A stretch of 64,000 bases of DNA. Source: Candidatus Woesearchaeota archaeon (GTDB lineage: Archaea; Nanobdellota; Nanobdellia; Woesearchaeales; ARS49). Positions 14,974-22,022 of the stretch are shown here, one piece after another (within the stretch, counting starts at the first letter, position 1; the number at the start of each line of letters is the position of its first letter). Both the position numbers and the translations under genes were made by a program. Location: contig JAHWHY010000007.1 in NCBI GenBank assembly GCA_019323015.1, forward strand, positions 9,038 through 73,037, written 5' to 3'. The notes below the pieces were generated by a model. It was not told the DNA's origin. It did no database searches and saw only the letters and a program-made list of their open reading frames with translations.

Positions 14974-15066
14974 GGGCCTCTGGTGATTCTTTGTCTCTGG
15001 TTATCTTCGGATATGCCATTGATACAGAATCACCAAGCCTCGGCCCCTTTTTATTTTTCTTTTTTT
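14974..15066 (+). terminator. Terminator of the hairpin-array transcript
   Basis: TGGTGATTCT (14981-14990) pairs perfectly with AGAATCACCA (15026-15035), stacked on GGGCC/GGCCC (14974-14978/15042-15046), with an inner hairpin closed by a UUCG loop. A T-rich tract runs from 15048 to 15066. Supports plus-strand transcription of the array. Confidence 0.75.
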
Positions 15067-15078
15067 ATTACCATTACT

Positions 15079-15090
15079 TTCTATATAGAA
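15079..15090. repeat. TTCTATATAGAA palindrome, copy 2
   Basis: Same palindrome as 9242-9253, again shortly after a terminator T-tract. The next gene downstream is on the opposite strand, so a simple promoter role is unlikely here; it may mark the right edge of the island. Confidence 0.45.
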
Positions 15091-15124
15091 AAGAAATAAG
15101 CTAAAAATAACAAATAAAAATAAA

Positions 15125-15964
15125 TCACAAATTATCAAGATAAACCTGCTTGAACTGGTAACCTTTTCTTCTGGCTAACTTCATCATAGCCTTGTCAAAC
15201 CAAGAACCATATTGCGCTGCTTTCTTAGAGCGCCAGGCAAACTTTTTAGGAAGGCCAAGATTCTGCGCAATCTCCCGCAGGATGATTTTCTTTTCTTTCT
15301 TTGTAATCTTTCGCTTAATTGAGATACCCATTGCCTCTTTAATTAAATCATCCTCAAGAAAAGGAGTGAGCAGATTTACTTTAGTTGCATTAGCAATTGC
15401 ATAATCACGCCTTAAGTCTCTTTGCCAGCAAGACTTTAATCTTTTCCAACATTCAGCATGCGGGTCATCAGACTCGCCATGGTGATGATAGCCAGCAAAA
15501 ATCTCTTCAGAACCAAGGCCAGTAAAAAAATCCTTTACTTTATCTTTCTTACCAAGTTCAATAGCTGAGAGAAGAACAGCACCAACACCTACTGAGAGTA
15601 TGTCTGCGTGCTTTAATGCTTTCTTTGCCTTCTTGAATTGTGTTTCTATTTGGTCTAAATCAAAAGTCTTTACTTTGATAGGCAGTTTAAACCTCTTAGC
15701 AAAGGCTTTTGCCCAAGGAATATCAGGACTATCTTTCATACCAACAGTATAGCAAGTAAACTTAGCGCCAGCCTGCTGGCAAAGCAGGGCGATTAAGCAA
15801 GAATCGACACCACCTGACAAAAGAATACCAAACTTCTTCTTAGGAATACAAGTATTAACTGCTTTAATTAATGCGGTTTCAACTCTCTTTTTAGTTGATC
15901 TTTTAGAAGCCTTCTCTAACTCAACTATTTTCTTTATCCATTCTTTTTCTGAAATTAATTTCAT
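15125..15964 (-). CDS. asnB: Asparagine synthetase-like amidotransferase domain protein
   Basis: About 279 residues containing only the synthetase half of AsnB: the PP-loop LLSGGVDSCLIA (ATP pyrophosphatase), then TGLGSEEIFAGYHHHG and DLRRDYAIANA. The N-terminal glutaminase domain of full AsnB is absent, so it would use ammonia or a separate amidotransferase. A frame from 16000 exists, but a TATA box (AATTATATAT) overlaps that point, so the ATG at 15964 is preferred. First host-like gene right of the island. Confidence 0.82.
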   Translation of the reverse strand: MKLISEKEWIKKIVELEKASKRSTKKRVETALIKAVNTCIPKKKFGILLSGGVDSCLIALLCQQAGAKFTCYTVGMKDSPDIPWAKAFAKRFKLPIKVKTFDLDQIETQFKKAKKALKHADILSVGVGAVLLSAIELGKKDKVKDFFTGLGSEEIFAGYHHHGESDDPHAECWKRLKSCWQRDLRRDYAIANATKVNLLTPFLEDDLIKEAMGISIKRKITKKEKKIILREIAQNLGLPKKFAWRSKKAAQYGSWFDKAMMKLARRKGYQFKQVYLDNL

Positions 15965-16102
15965 CTTTTTGGTGCTTTGCACATTTTGTGCCTTTGGCAA
16001 ATATATAATTGTAACTGCCCGAAGGGCTGAATAATTGTTTTAATACAAAAAATTTAAAAGTAAGTCTATTTAAAACTTATGTTGATGAGAAAACAATTAT
16101 GA

Positions 16103-16555
16103 AAATCAGAAATAGAACAACTAAACGAAGACATACAAAAACTCTATGGGCTTGAAAACTTTTTTGACAAAAAAGCGCAAGTAGAGTATCATACAAACGA
16201 ATTCAGAATAATATTACTGCATGAAGAGCCTGTATTTTTTTATTTTGGAGAATTCATCGTACCAACACTAAAACAAATACTAAAAGATAATTTCTTGAAA
16301 AAAATAACAGTAGACATGGGAGCAATCAAGTTTGTAGCATCAGGAGCAGACATAATGAAGCCAGGCGTAGTGGCAGTTGATGAAGGAATAAACAAAGGAG
16401 ACTTTATTGCGATTATTGATCAGAAAAATCAAAAACCGATAGCAATCGGAGAAGCACTCTTTGACTGCCATGAAATGAGAAAACAAGAATCAGGAAAAGT
16501 GATTAAGAACCTGCATTATGTCGGAGATAAGCTATGGAAGTTCCCCGAGAATTAA
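16103..16555 (+). CDS. PUA-domain RNA-binding protein, apparent 1-nt frameshift at its start
   Basis: Reading frame 16103-16555 encodes an N-terminal domain beginning KSEIEQLNEDIQKLYGLEN and a PUA domain (ITVDMGAIKFVASGADIMKPG...), as in archaeal PUA proteins of about 150 residues. The frame has no ATG/GTG/TTG until 16295, deep inside the conserved part. An ATG at 16099 (ATGAAAATCAGA) sits 26 nt from a TATA box (about 16068-16076) and would give MKSEIEQ if one A were removed. So either an indel, a sequencing error or unusual initiation. Confidence 0.7.
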   Translation, partial: KSEIEQLNEDIQKLYGLENFFDKKAQVEYHTNEFRIILLHEEPVFFYFGEFIVPTLKQILKDNFLKKITVDMGAIKFVASGADIMKPGVVAVDEGINKGDFIAIIDQKNQKPIAIGEALFDCHEMRKQESGKVIKNLHYVGDKLWKFPEN

Positions 16556-16631
16556 TCTAATACCGAAAAGTTTTTATAAATTAAAAAATACAAATTCAGA
16601 TAATAAATTATGTTGGAGGAATTTAAAAAAA

Positions 16632-17015
16632 ATGGATCCAGAAACATATCGTAAAAAAATAGAAGAATATCAATCAAAAATACAACAACTTATAGAAAAA
16701 ATTCCAAAAAAATATGATGTGAATTTGAGCGCTTATCATGATTGTGGATACTGGCGTTGGGGAATAATGGCTTTTATAACGCCCGCTGGTGAAAAGTATT
16801 CCATTGACATTGAAGGTTTTATGTGTGATGTAATATTGTGGCCGACCAAGTTTGATCCAGAAGCAACACGCGTGCGACAAGTTTATCTAGAACTTAAAAA
16901 AATGATTCAAACCGAAAATGATTTTAAAAAAATTAAGGAAAAGTTTGATAAAATAACGGGAGTTGCAGTTGCCAAAGCAGAAGATGAAATGGACAAACAA
17001 GGCATTGAGTATTAA
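16632..17015 (+). CDS. Hypothetical protein, 127 aa
   Basis: Start at the ATG of MDPETYRKK, after a TTGGAGGA site and a TATA box TTTTTATAAA near 16,570. Helical N-terminus, then an aromatic-rich region (YHDCGYWRWGIMAF, GFMCDVILWPTKF). I do not recognise a family. It is more AT-rich than its neighbours with different codon preferences (GAA, AAA, TTT), so it may be acquired. Confidence 0.65.
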   Translation: MDPETYRKKIEEYQSKIQQLIEKIPKKYDVNLSAYHDCGYWRWGIMAFITPAGEKYSIDIEGFMCDVILWPTKFDPEATRVRQVYLELKKMIQTENDFKKIKEKFDKITGVAVAKAEDEMDKQGIEY

Positions 17016-17024
17016 CGATTATTA

Positions 17025-17492
17025 CTAAGGCAATTCTCCTAAAATCAATCTTCTAGCCTTTGGAACAAAATTAAGAATTCTCTTGTCCTGCGTGTATTTT
17101 CCAGTTCCCATGAAATCATCATTATGCGTTACAATAACAAAACCAGACCAATCACCTTCTTTATGCAAGTCAACACCTCTTAACCACTCAAGAACCTCTT
17201 CTTTATCCAGCTCAACAACATTCTTTTTTGCAGTAGGGCCGATTAACTGCGAACCTTCAATACTTAATCTTAATTCTCCTTTTTTTTGCTCACCAAAATA
17301 CATGCCAACAGTATTAATCCTGGCACCAGAAAGATCAATTTTAGCAATATCCTTGTGAACAGCATAAATCTTCTGCTTCTCATTGATGAAAAAAACAAGC
17401 TCTGGCTTAAAATCAGCTTCCCACTGCTTCTTAATCAATGCAAGCAATTGTTTCTTATCCTTACTTGCAAGAGGCTTCAGGCTTTTTTTCAT
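17025..17492 (-). CDS. PUA-like/NIP7-type putative RNA-binding protein
   Basis: 155 residues. The C-terminal half (VDLHKEGDWSGFVIVTHNDDFMGTGKY...RILNFVPKARRL) looks like the PUA-like domain at the end of archaeal RNA methyltransferases and NIP7-type proteins, with GDW..G and DFMGTGK-type turns. The N-terminal domain is a small alpha/beta fold. A role in tRNA or rRNA maturation is inferred from domain type only. It is 1 nt downstream of aIF5B on the same strand. Confidence 0.65.
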   Translation of the reverse strand: MKKSLKPLASKDKKQLLALIKKQWEADFKPELVFFINEKQKIYAVHKDIAKIDLSGARINTVGMYFGEQKKGELRLSIEGSQLIGPTAKKNVVELDKEEVLEWLRGVDLHKEGDWSGFVIVTHNDDFMGTGKYTQDKRILNFVPKARRLILGELP

Positions 17493-17493
17493 T

Positions 17494-19245
17494 CTAAACC
17501 CCCCACACTGGACTCTTTCTGCGCATTATCTCTGCGATTTCTTTTAACAACTCTTTTTCTTCATCTGTTAAATACTGCTTGTACTGCTTGAAATTCCTGA
17601 AATCCTCTTCAGAAATAAAGGAATATAATATATCGCCCTCTTTTATCTGGCGGCCGACAGTGACATCTGGAAGAGAGACAGCAACCTGCTTTCCACGCTC
17701 AGCAGAATCAATATTCTTCTGCTCAAGCTGCATTCCCTTAACATTAGTAAGAACCTTGCCATCAGGATTCATCAACTGAATATTATTTGTCAAAGTTCCT
17801 GTCACAACCTCAACACCAACAACAGCTGGATTAGACTGCCTGAAAACATAACCTTTCAACAGCTTAACCTTGCAAGGCTTTGTCAAAACACCCATTGCAG
17901 CAAGCTCCATATCCTTTTTTGTCTTCTCAAGCCATTCTTCATAATCCTCAATAACCTTATAGATAACTGGATGAGCAATAACTTTCACATGCTCTGGAAC
18001 AGATTCTGGCATAGGAATATTAAAGCCAAGAATAACAGCACGCAAAGGATCTTTTTCATAATTAGCCTCTGCGTCTGATAAATCTCTCTTTGTAATAGCT
18101 CCAACAGATGCTTTTTGTATAGGAATATCTTTTTCTTTAAGCAAAACCGCTAATGCTTCCAGTGATCCCAGGCTATCTGCCTTGATCAGTATGCCTTCTT
18201 TAGCAGTAGCTTCTGTCAAAACCTCCTTAACCTCACTCTGCACAGCTTCCTTCGTCTTTTCAATATCATCACCAGCACCTTTCACAGGCATACCAGAAAC
18301 AACATCCTCTGTGCCAGGAGCAACAATCTTAACACCATTAGCAGCATGAACCTCTTTAACAGACTTGAACTTAGTTCTTTTCTCACGCATCTCTGCCAAT
18401 GGAGCTGGAAGGAACAAGGCTTTAACTTTAGCAGCAATCGGACCAGACATTCCGCCAACAACAATACTGTCTCCCACTTTCAAAGAACCATTGTATATGA
18501 TTGTATCCATTGTCTTGCCAAGACCTTTCTCTTCCTTAACCTCAAGAACAGTTCCCTGTGCAGCACCCTTAATATCAACCTCTAACTTCTGCTCAAGAAA
18601 CTTCTGCGCTAATCCTGTGATAACCATCAATAATTCTGCAACACCATCACCAGTAACTGCAGATGTAGGAACAATAGAAACCTGTTTTGTGTAATCACTA
18701 ACCCTGTCAAAACGCTCTGCCTCCAAGCCAAACTCATAGACTTTGCCTACGATTTCATATATTTTCTTGTCTAACTCCTGCTGAACCTGATCATTCTGCT
18801 CTGAAATCTTCTTTAAAACAGACTCTCCTTTTTCCTTACGCCAGCCTTGTATAAGATCAATCTTATTTGCAGCAATAATAAAAGGAGTCTTGAAAGCCTT
18901 CAATATCTCAATAGACTCAATTGTCTGCGGCTTAAAACCCTCATTAACATCAACAACAAGAATAGCAATATCAGCCAGGTTTCCACCTCTTTTTCTCAAG
19001 CTGTTAAAAGCAGCGTGACCAGGAGTATCAACAAACAATAAACCAGGAATAGTGAGTTTCAAAGAACCTAAAAGAGTACCGCATACTTTTTTTATGGTAT
19101 CCATAGGAATAATAGAGGCACCAATAGCCTGAGTTATCCCACCATGCTCTTTAGCAGCAACAGCCGTACCCCTAATGGAATCTAACAATAGTGTTTTTCC
19201 ATGATCCACGTGGCCCATGATAGCCACAATCGGCTGTCTTATCAT
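17494..19245 (-). CDS. infB: Translation initiation factor aIF5B
   Basis: 583 residues. G1 GHVDHGKT at residues about 11-18, G3 DTPGH, G4 NKID, followed by domain II, the alpha/beta/alpha domain III and the C-terminal beta barrel with helix ending RRKSPVWGV. This universal GTPase promotes subunit joining and initiator tRNA handling. Length matches archaeal aIF5B without an intein. Confidence 0.96.
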   Translation of the reverse strand: MIRQPIVAIMGHVDHGKTLLLDSIRGTAVAAKEHGGITQAIGASIIPMDTIKKVCGTLLGSLKLTIPGLLFVDTPGHAAFNSLRKRGGNLADIAILVVDVNEGFKPQTIESIEILKAFKTPFIIAANKIDLIQGWRKEKGESVLKKISEQNDQVQQELDKKIYEIVGKVYEFGLEAERFDRVSDYTKQVSIVPTSAVTGDGVAELLMVITGLAQKFLEQKLEVDIKGAAQGTVLEVKEEKGLGKTMDTIIYNGSLKVGDSIVVGGMSGPIAAKVKALFLPAPLAEMREKRTKFKSVKEVHAANGVKIVAPGTEDVVSGMPVKGAGDDIEKTKEAVQSEVKEVLTEATAKEGILIKADSLGSLEALAVLLKEKDIPIQKASVGAITKRDLSDAEANYEKDPLRAVILGFNIPMPESVPEHVKVIAHPVIYKVIEDYEEWLEKTKKDMELAAMGVLTKPCKVKLLKGYVFRQSNPAVVGVEVVTGTLTNNIQLMNPDGKVLTNVKGMQLEQKNIDSAERGKQVAVSLPDVTVGRQIKEGDILYSFISEEDFRNFKQYKQYLTDEEKELLKEIAEIMRRKSPVWGV

Positions 19246-19269
19246 AAAACAATAGTAGAAAGCAGTGTT

Positions 19270-20316
19270 TTAAAAATGTTTGGGAGTGAAAAGAGGCCTG
19301 AATCTGTCACCAAGCCCTTTCTTAACCTCTGCAACAACTTCTTCAATATCATACGATTTGCGAATAAGAATTCTTTTTTCTCTAGTCTCAACAACATCCT
19401 GCACTGCATCAGCCATATCTTCATCAGCAAGAAGTATGACAGTATCATCTCTTGGACCAAGTCCATTTTCAAAGCCGAATACATCATCTAAAAAATAATC
19501 ATTCAAGAAATACTCTGCTCTAGAGCCGTGAACAATACGCTCTTCCCCTAACTTATCTCTTATAATATCCATTGGGCCTGTTGTTTTATTTTCATGCGCC
19601 ACAATTTCGTCTGTGATCAATCCAGTATCCATAATTACGAGATCGTAAGGAATAATCCGTTTAATACGCCAGGGCATGTAGTGATATTTTTGGAGCAAAA
19701 GCCCAAACTCTCCTTCGTCTGTAATATACTCCACATCGCAATCTTCTTCTTTGAGCTTTTTAACAAGGCTATAATGCTCTGCAGGCCTTCCGCCAAGCAA
19801 GACAAGAGGCTTTGAAAAAACCCAGTGCATAATCCTATCGCAAATCTCTTCTTCTAGTCTAGCACCATTTTCAGTATGCTGCCAGCCCCTGCCTTCATAC
19901 TCTGGAACCAGAAGCTCTCCATCCCATCTATAAAACAAAGTGTGAGCCAACTCATGCCATTTAGAACGAATCTTGTCATTTTCTGTATTGTGCCTGAAAG
20001 GATTTACAGCAATAACAAAACCACCTGTTACTGGAAAAAGTGTTGCAACCCCAGGAATAGACTCTTCGGAGCCATCATTGCACTTAAACACTGGTTCATT
20101 GTCTCTAAAAACATGATTTTTTTTGTAATATTTAGAAGGATCAGAGAACGTAGCAGGTTCTTCCCCACACAGGAATTCAAGCGCGCCCTGTGCTAAACTG
20201 CCTATAAAAATATCAGGATCCCTGTCTGGCTCAAAACCAGTTGCTTGTTTTAACTTCTCTACTAAATAACATGTAGGAGAATTCTCTGTTGTGTACTCTG
20301 TCTTTGATTCTGACAT
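19270..20316 (-). CDS. Zinc metalloprotease, HExxH (ImmA/IrrE-like), with C-terminal extension
   Basis: 348 residues. KWHELAHTLFYRW (near residue 122) is an HExxH motif, and EEEICDRIMHWVF about 40 residues later supplies a likely third ligand Glu, as in ImmA/IrrE-type peptidases. The C-terminal ~150 residues look like an alpha/beta domain (VLLGGRPAEHYSLVKKL..., then an ILLADEDMADAVQDV segment). The target is unknown. It is in the same orientation as aIF5B, 24 nt upstream. Confidence 0.65.
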   Translation of the reverse strand: MSESKTEYTTENSPTCYLVEKLKQATGFEPDRDPDIFIGSLAQGALEFLCGEEPATFSDPSKYYKKNHVFRDNEPVFKCNDGSEESIPGVATLFPVTGGFVIAVNPFRHNTENDKIRSKWHELAHTLFYRWDGELLVPEYEGRGWQHTENGARLEEEICDRIMHWVFSKPLVLLGGRPAEHYSLVKKLKEEDCDVEYITDEGEFGLLLQKYHYMPWRIKRIIPYDLVIMDTGLITDEIVAHENKTTGPMDIIRDKLGEERIVHGSRAEYFLNDYFLDDVFGFENGLGPRDDTVILLADEDMADAVQDVVETREKRILIRKSYDIEEVVAEVKKGLGDRFRPLFTPKHF

Positions 20317-20368
20317 AGGGAAGGATAATAAATCGCAAGATTTAAAGCTATTGCTTATGATTTAGCAC

Positions 20369-20435
20369 GTTGCCACTCAACAATGCTAACAAGACCGAAA
20401 GCTTTAAATATATTTACCTCTTTATGAGTGGTAAC
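20369..20435. promoter_or_regulatory. Inverted repeat around the TATA box of the CARDB protein gene
   Basis: GTTGCCACTC (20369-20378) and GAGTGGTAAC (20426-20435) form a 9/10 inverted repeat flanking the TATA element CTTTAAATATA (about 20402-20412). The arrangement suits a dimeric regulator or loop-forming operator. Confidence 0.35.
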
Positions 20436-20471
20436 AACGATCATTTTACATTGATTGGGGGGATTTAAACA

Positions 20472-21470
20472 ATGAAAACAAAAATTTCAGCAATATTATG
20501 TTTTTGTTTAGTGGCAATAATCGCATTGGCTGCAACAGCAAGCGCAATGCCAATAACACTAAACGAAGTACAGCTTGACGAAGTTGAGCTGAGACAGGAT
20601 CAAGTAACAAGACTTGATGTAGAAAAAAACAAGAGATACGATGTTGACGTTCTAATCGAAGCACAAGAAGACATTGATGACATGGAAATCAAGGTCTTTG
20701 TATCTGGCTTTGAATACTCACTATCTGAACGAGCAGAAGACCACAAAGGTCCATTTGACATGGAAGCAGGCGAAGTGAGAAAATTTGAATTTGAGATTGA
20801 GTTCTCAGACGAATTTGACACAGACAACTACCTGCTAAGAGTATTTGCAATGGACAGGAACGATGCTGAAACAGTGGGAAGATACCCAATCACACTAGAT
20901 GTTCCAAGAAACAGCCTAAAAATCGAAGATATAATCTTCTACCCTGAAACAAAAGTCAAAGGTGGACAAGCCTTGATGACCTCAATAAGGGTAGAGAACA
21001 ACGGAGAAAAAACACAGGAAGATGTAAAAGTCAAACTAAACATCCCTGACTTTGAATTGGCAGCAACAACCTATATCAACGAAATAGAGGCTTTTGATGA
21101 AAAAGAAACAGAAGAAATCTACTTGAGAATGCCAAAATGCGGAACAGACGGGCTTCACCCAGTTGAGATAACAGTAGAATATGGCGAAGGACACTATGAC
21201 ACAACAGAAAGAGTATATGTCAACTTTGAACAAGACTCAAGCTGCATAGTACCTGAAGAAGCAACTGTTGAGCTGATTATCGCAGAAAACGGCCCAGCAG
21301 CAGAAGGAGAAGCAGAAGCACAAGAATTAACCCAGACAAGCAGCAACACAGCAAAAATCAGGAAAGCACTAGAGATCCTATTGCTTGTACTAGTAGTACT
21401 GCTTGTGATAATCGGACTAGTGATTGGCTTCACAAGACTGGGAAGAAATAACCAAGAAGAAGAATACTAA
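20472..21470 (+). CDS. Secreted CARDB/S-layer-like protein with C-terminal anchor
   Basis: 332 residues. Signal peptide (MKTKISAILCFCLVAIIALA, cut near ASA-MP), two beta-sandwich segments with CARDB-like strands (IRVENNGEKTQEDVKVKLNI), and a C-terminal membrane helix (ILLLVLVVLLVIIGLVIGF) with a polar tail. Likely an abundant cell-surface protein. TGGGGGGATT 7 nt upstream is a strong ribosome-binding site. Confidence 0.8.
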   Translation: MKTKISAILCFCLVAIIALAATASAMPITLNEVQLDEVELRQDQVTRLDVEKNKRYDVDVLIEAQEDIDDMEIKVFVSGFEYSLSERAEDHKGPFDMEAGEVRKFEFEIEFSDEFDTDNYLLRVFAMDRNDAETVGRYPITLDVPRNSLKIEDIIFYPETKVKGGQALMTSIRVENNGEKTQEDVKVKLNIPDFELAATTYINEIEAFDEKETEEIYLRMPKCGTDGLHPVEITVEYGEGHYDTTERVYVNFEQDSSCIVPEEATVELIIAENGPAAEGEAEAQELTQTSSNTAKIRKALEILLLVLVVLLVIIGLVIGFTRLGRNNQEEEY

Positions 21471-21544
21471 ATTTCTTTTTTTTATTACCTTTTTTCTAAA
21501 ACTTTTTAAATAATCCAAACATACCATTTATTGGGGGGGATAAA

Positions 21545-21961
21545 ATGAATTACTTTAGAAAAGGACTTTACATATGCGGATTAGCACTTGCTCTAGCAAC
21601 AGGATGCGTAGAAAAACCAAAAATAATAACAGGAACAGTTGAAAAAGAAGGCGGAACACTAGTACAGCAAAAACAAATCATAGAGAAATCAAGCGGAGCA
21701 ATATTCGGCAATGAAAGCATCAAATTCGGCGACCAAACATATGTTCTGACAGTAGACACTGCTGAAGGCAGATATGTAGTTAGTGTAAAACAAGTAAGCA
21801 GCAAGCCATTAGCTGCACTAGAAGAAGCAATAGAACAAGGAGACACTATTGAAATGACGATAGAGGCACACACACAATTATACCGCTCTAAAGACAAGAT
21901 AGGATATATCTGGAGCGATGACATAACACTAAAAGCAAAAGGCGAAAAAAAAGATAAATAA
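21545..21961 (+). CDS. Small lipoprotein
   Basis: 138 residues with a lipobox (LALALATGC, Cys at residue 21) and then a beta-rich domain (IITGTVEKEGG...). Probably anchored on the outer face of the membrane. A TTGGGGGGGAT site precedes the ATG. No specific family recognised. Confidence 0.75.
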   Translation: MNYFRKGLYICGLALALATGCVEKPKIITGTVEKEGGTLVQQKQIIEKSSGAIFGNESIKFGDQTYVLTVDTAEGRYVVSVKQVSSKPLAALEEAIEQGDTIEMTIEAHTQLYRSKDKIGYIWSDDITLKAKGEKKDK

Positions 21962-22022
21962 TCGCCTTTATTTCTTTAATTTTTAATAAATTTTATAAAC
22001 AGATAGTTATAATTCTCAAGAT

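Larger units (their letters stand above)
11598..15046 (+). ncRNA. Giant hairpin-array RNA locus (candidate, unknown family)
   Basis: About 3.4 kb, GC-rich, without a convincing large gene. I count about 35 stems that are perfect or have one wobble. Examples (arms): 11978-11985/11997-12004; 12305-12316/12331-12342; 12377-12386/12400-12409; 12538-12545/12559-12566; 12569-12580/12607-12618; 12646-12658/12674-12686; 12764-12772/12818-12826; 12864-12871/12906-12913; 12972-12984/12994-13006; 13109-13117/13172-13180; 13605-13613/13662-13670; 13831-13841/13850-13860; 13903-13915/13970-13982; 14065-14072/14082-14089; 14172-14181/14220-14229; 14505-14512/14533-14540. From 14.55 to 14.97 kb stems are shorter. 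It is bounded by the island promoter and an intrinsic terminator. Orientation is inferred from these signals. It could be one long RNA or several processed ones. Confidence 0.6.

Noticed and set aside
14550..14980. Possible rRNA, RNase P, SRP RNA or self-splicing intron
   Set aside because: The sequence has an RNA-like look, but none of the diagnostic conserved stretches (16S 530 loop, SRP domain IV tetraloop region, RNase P CR-I/CR-V, group I/II cores) could be found by eye.
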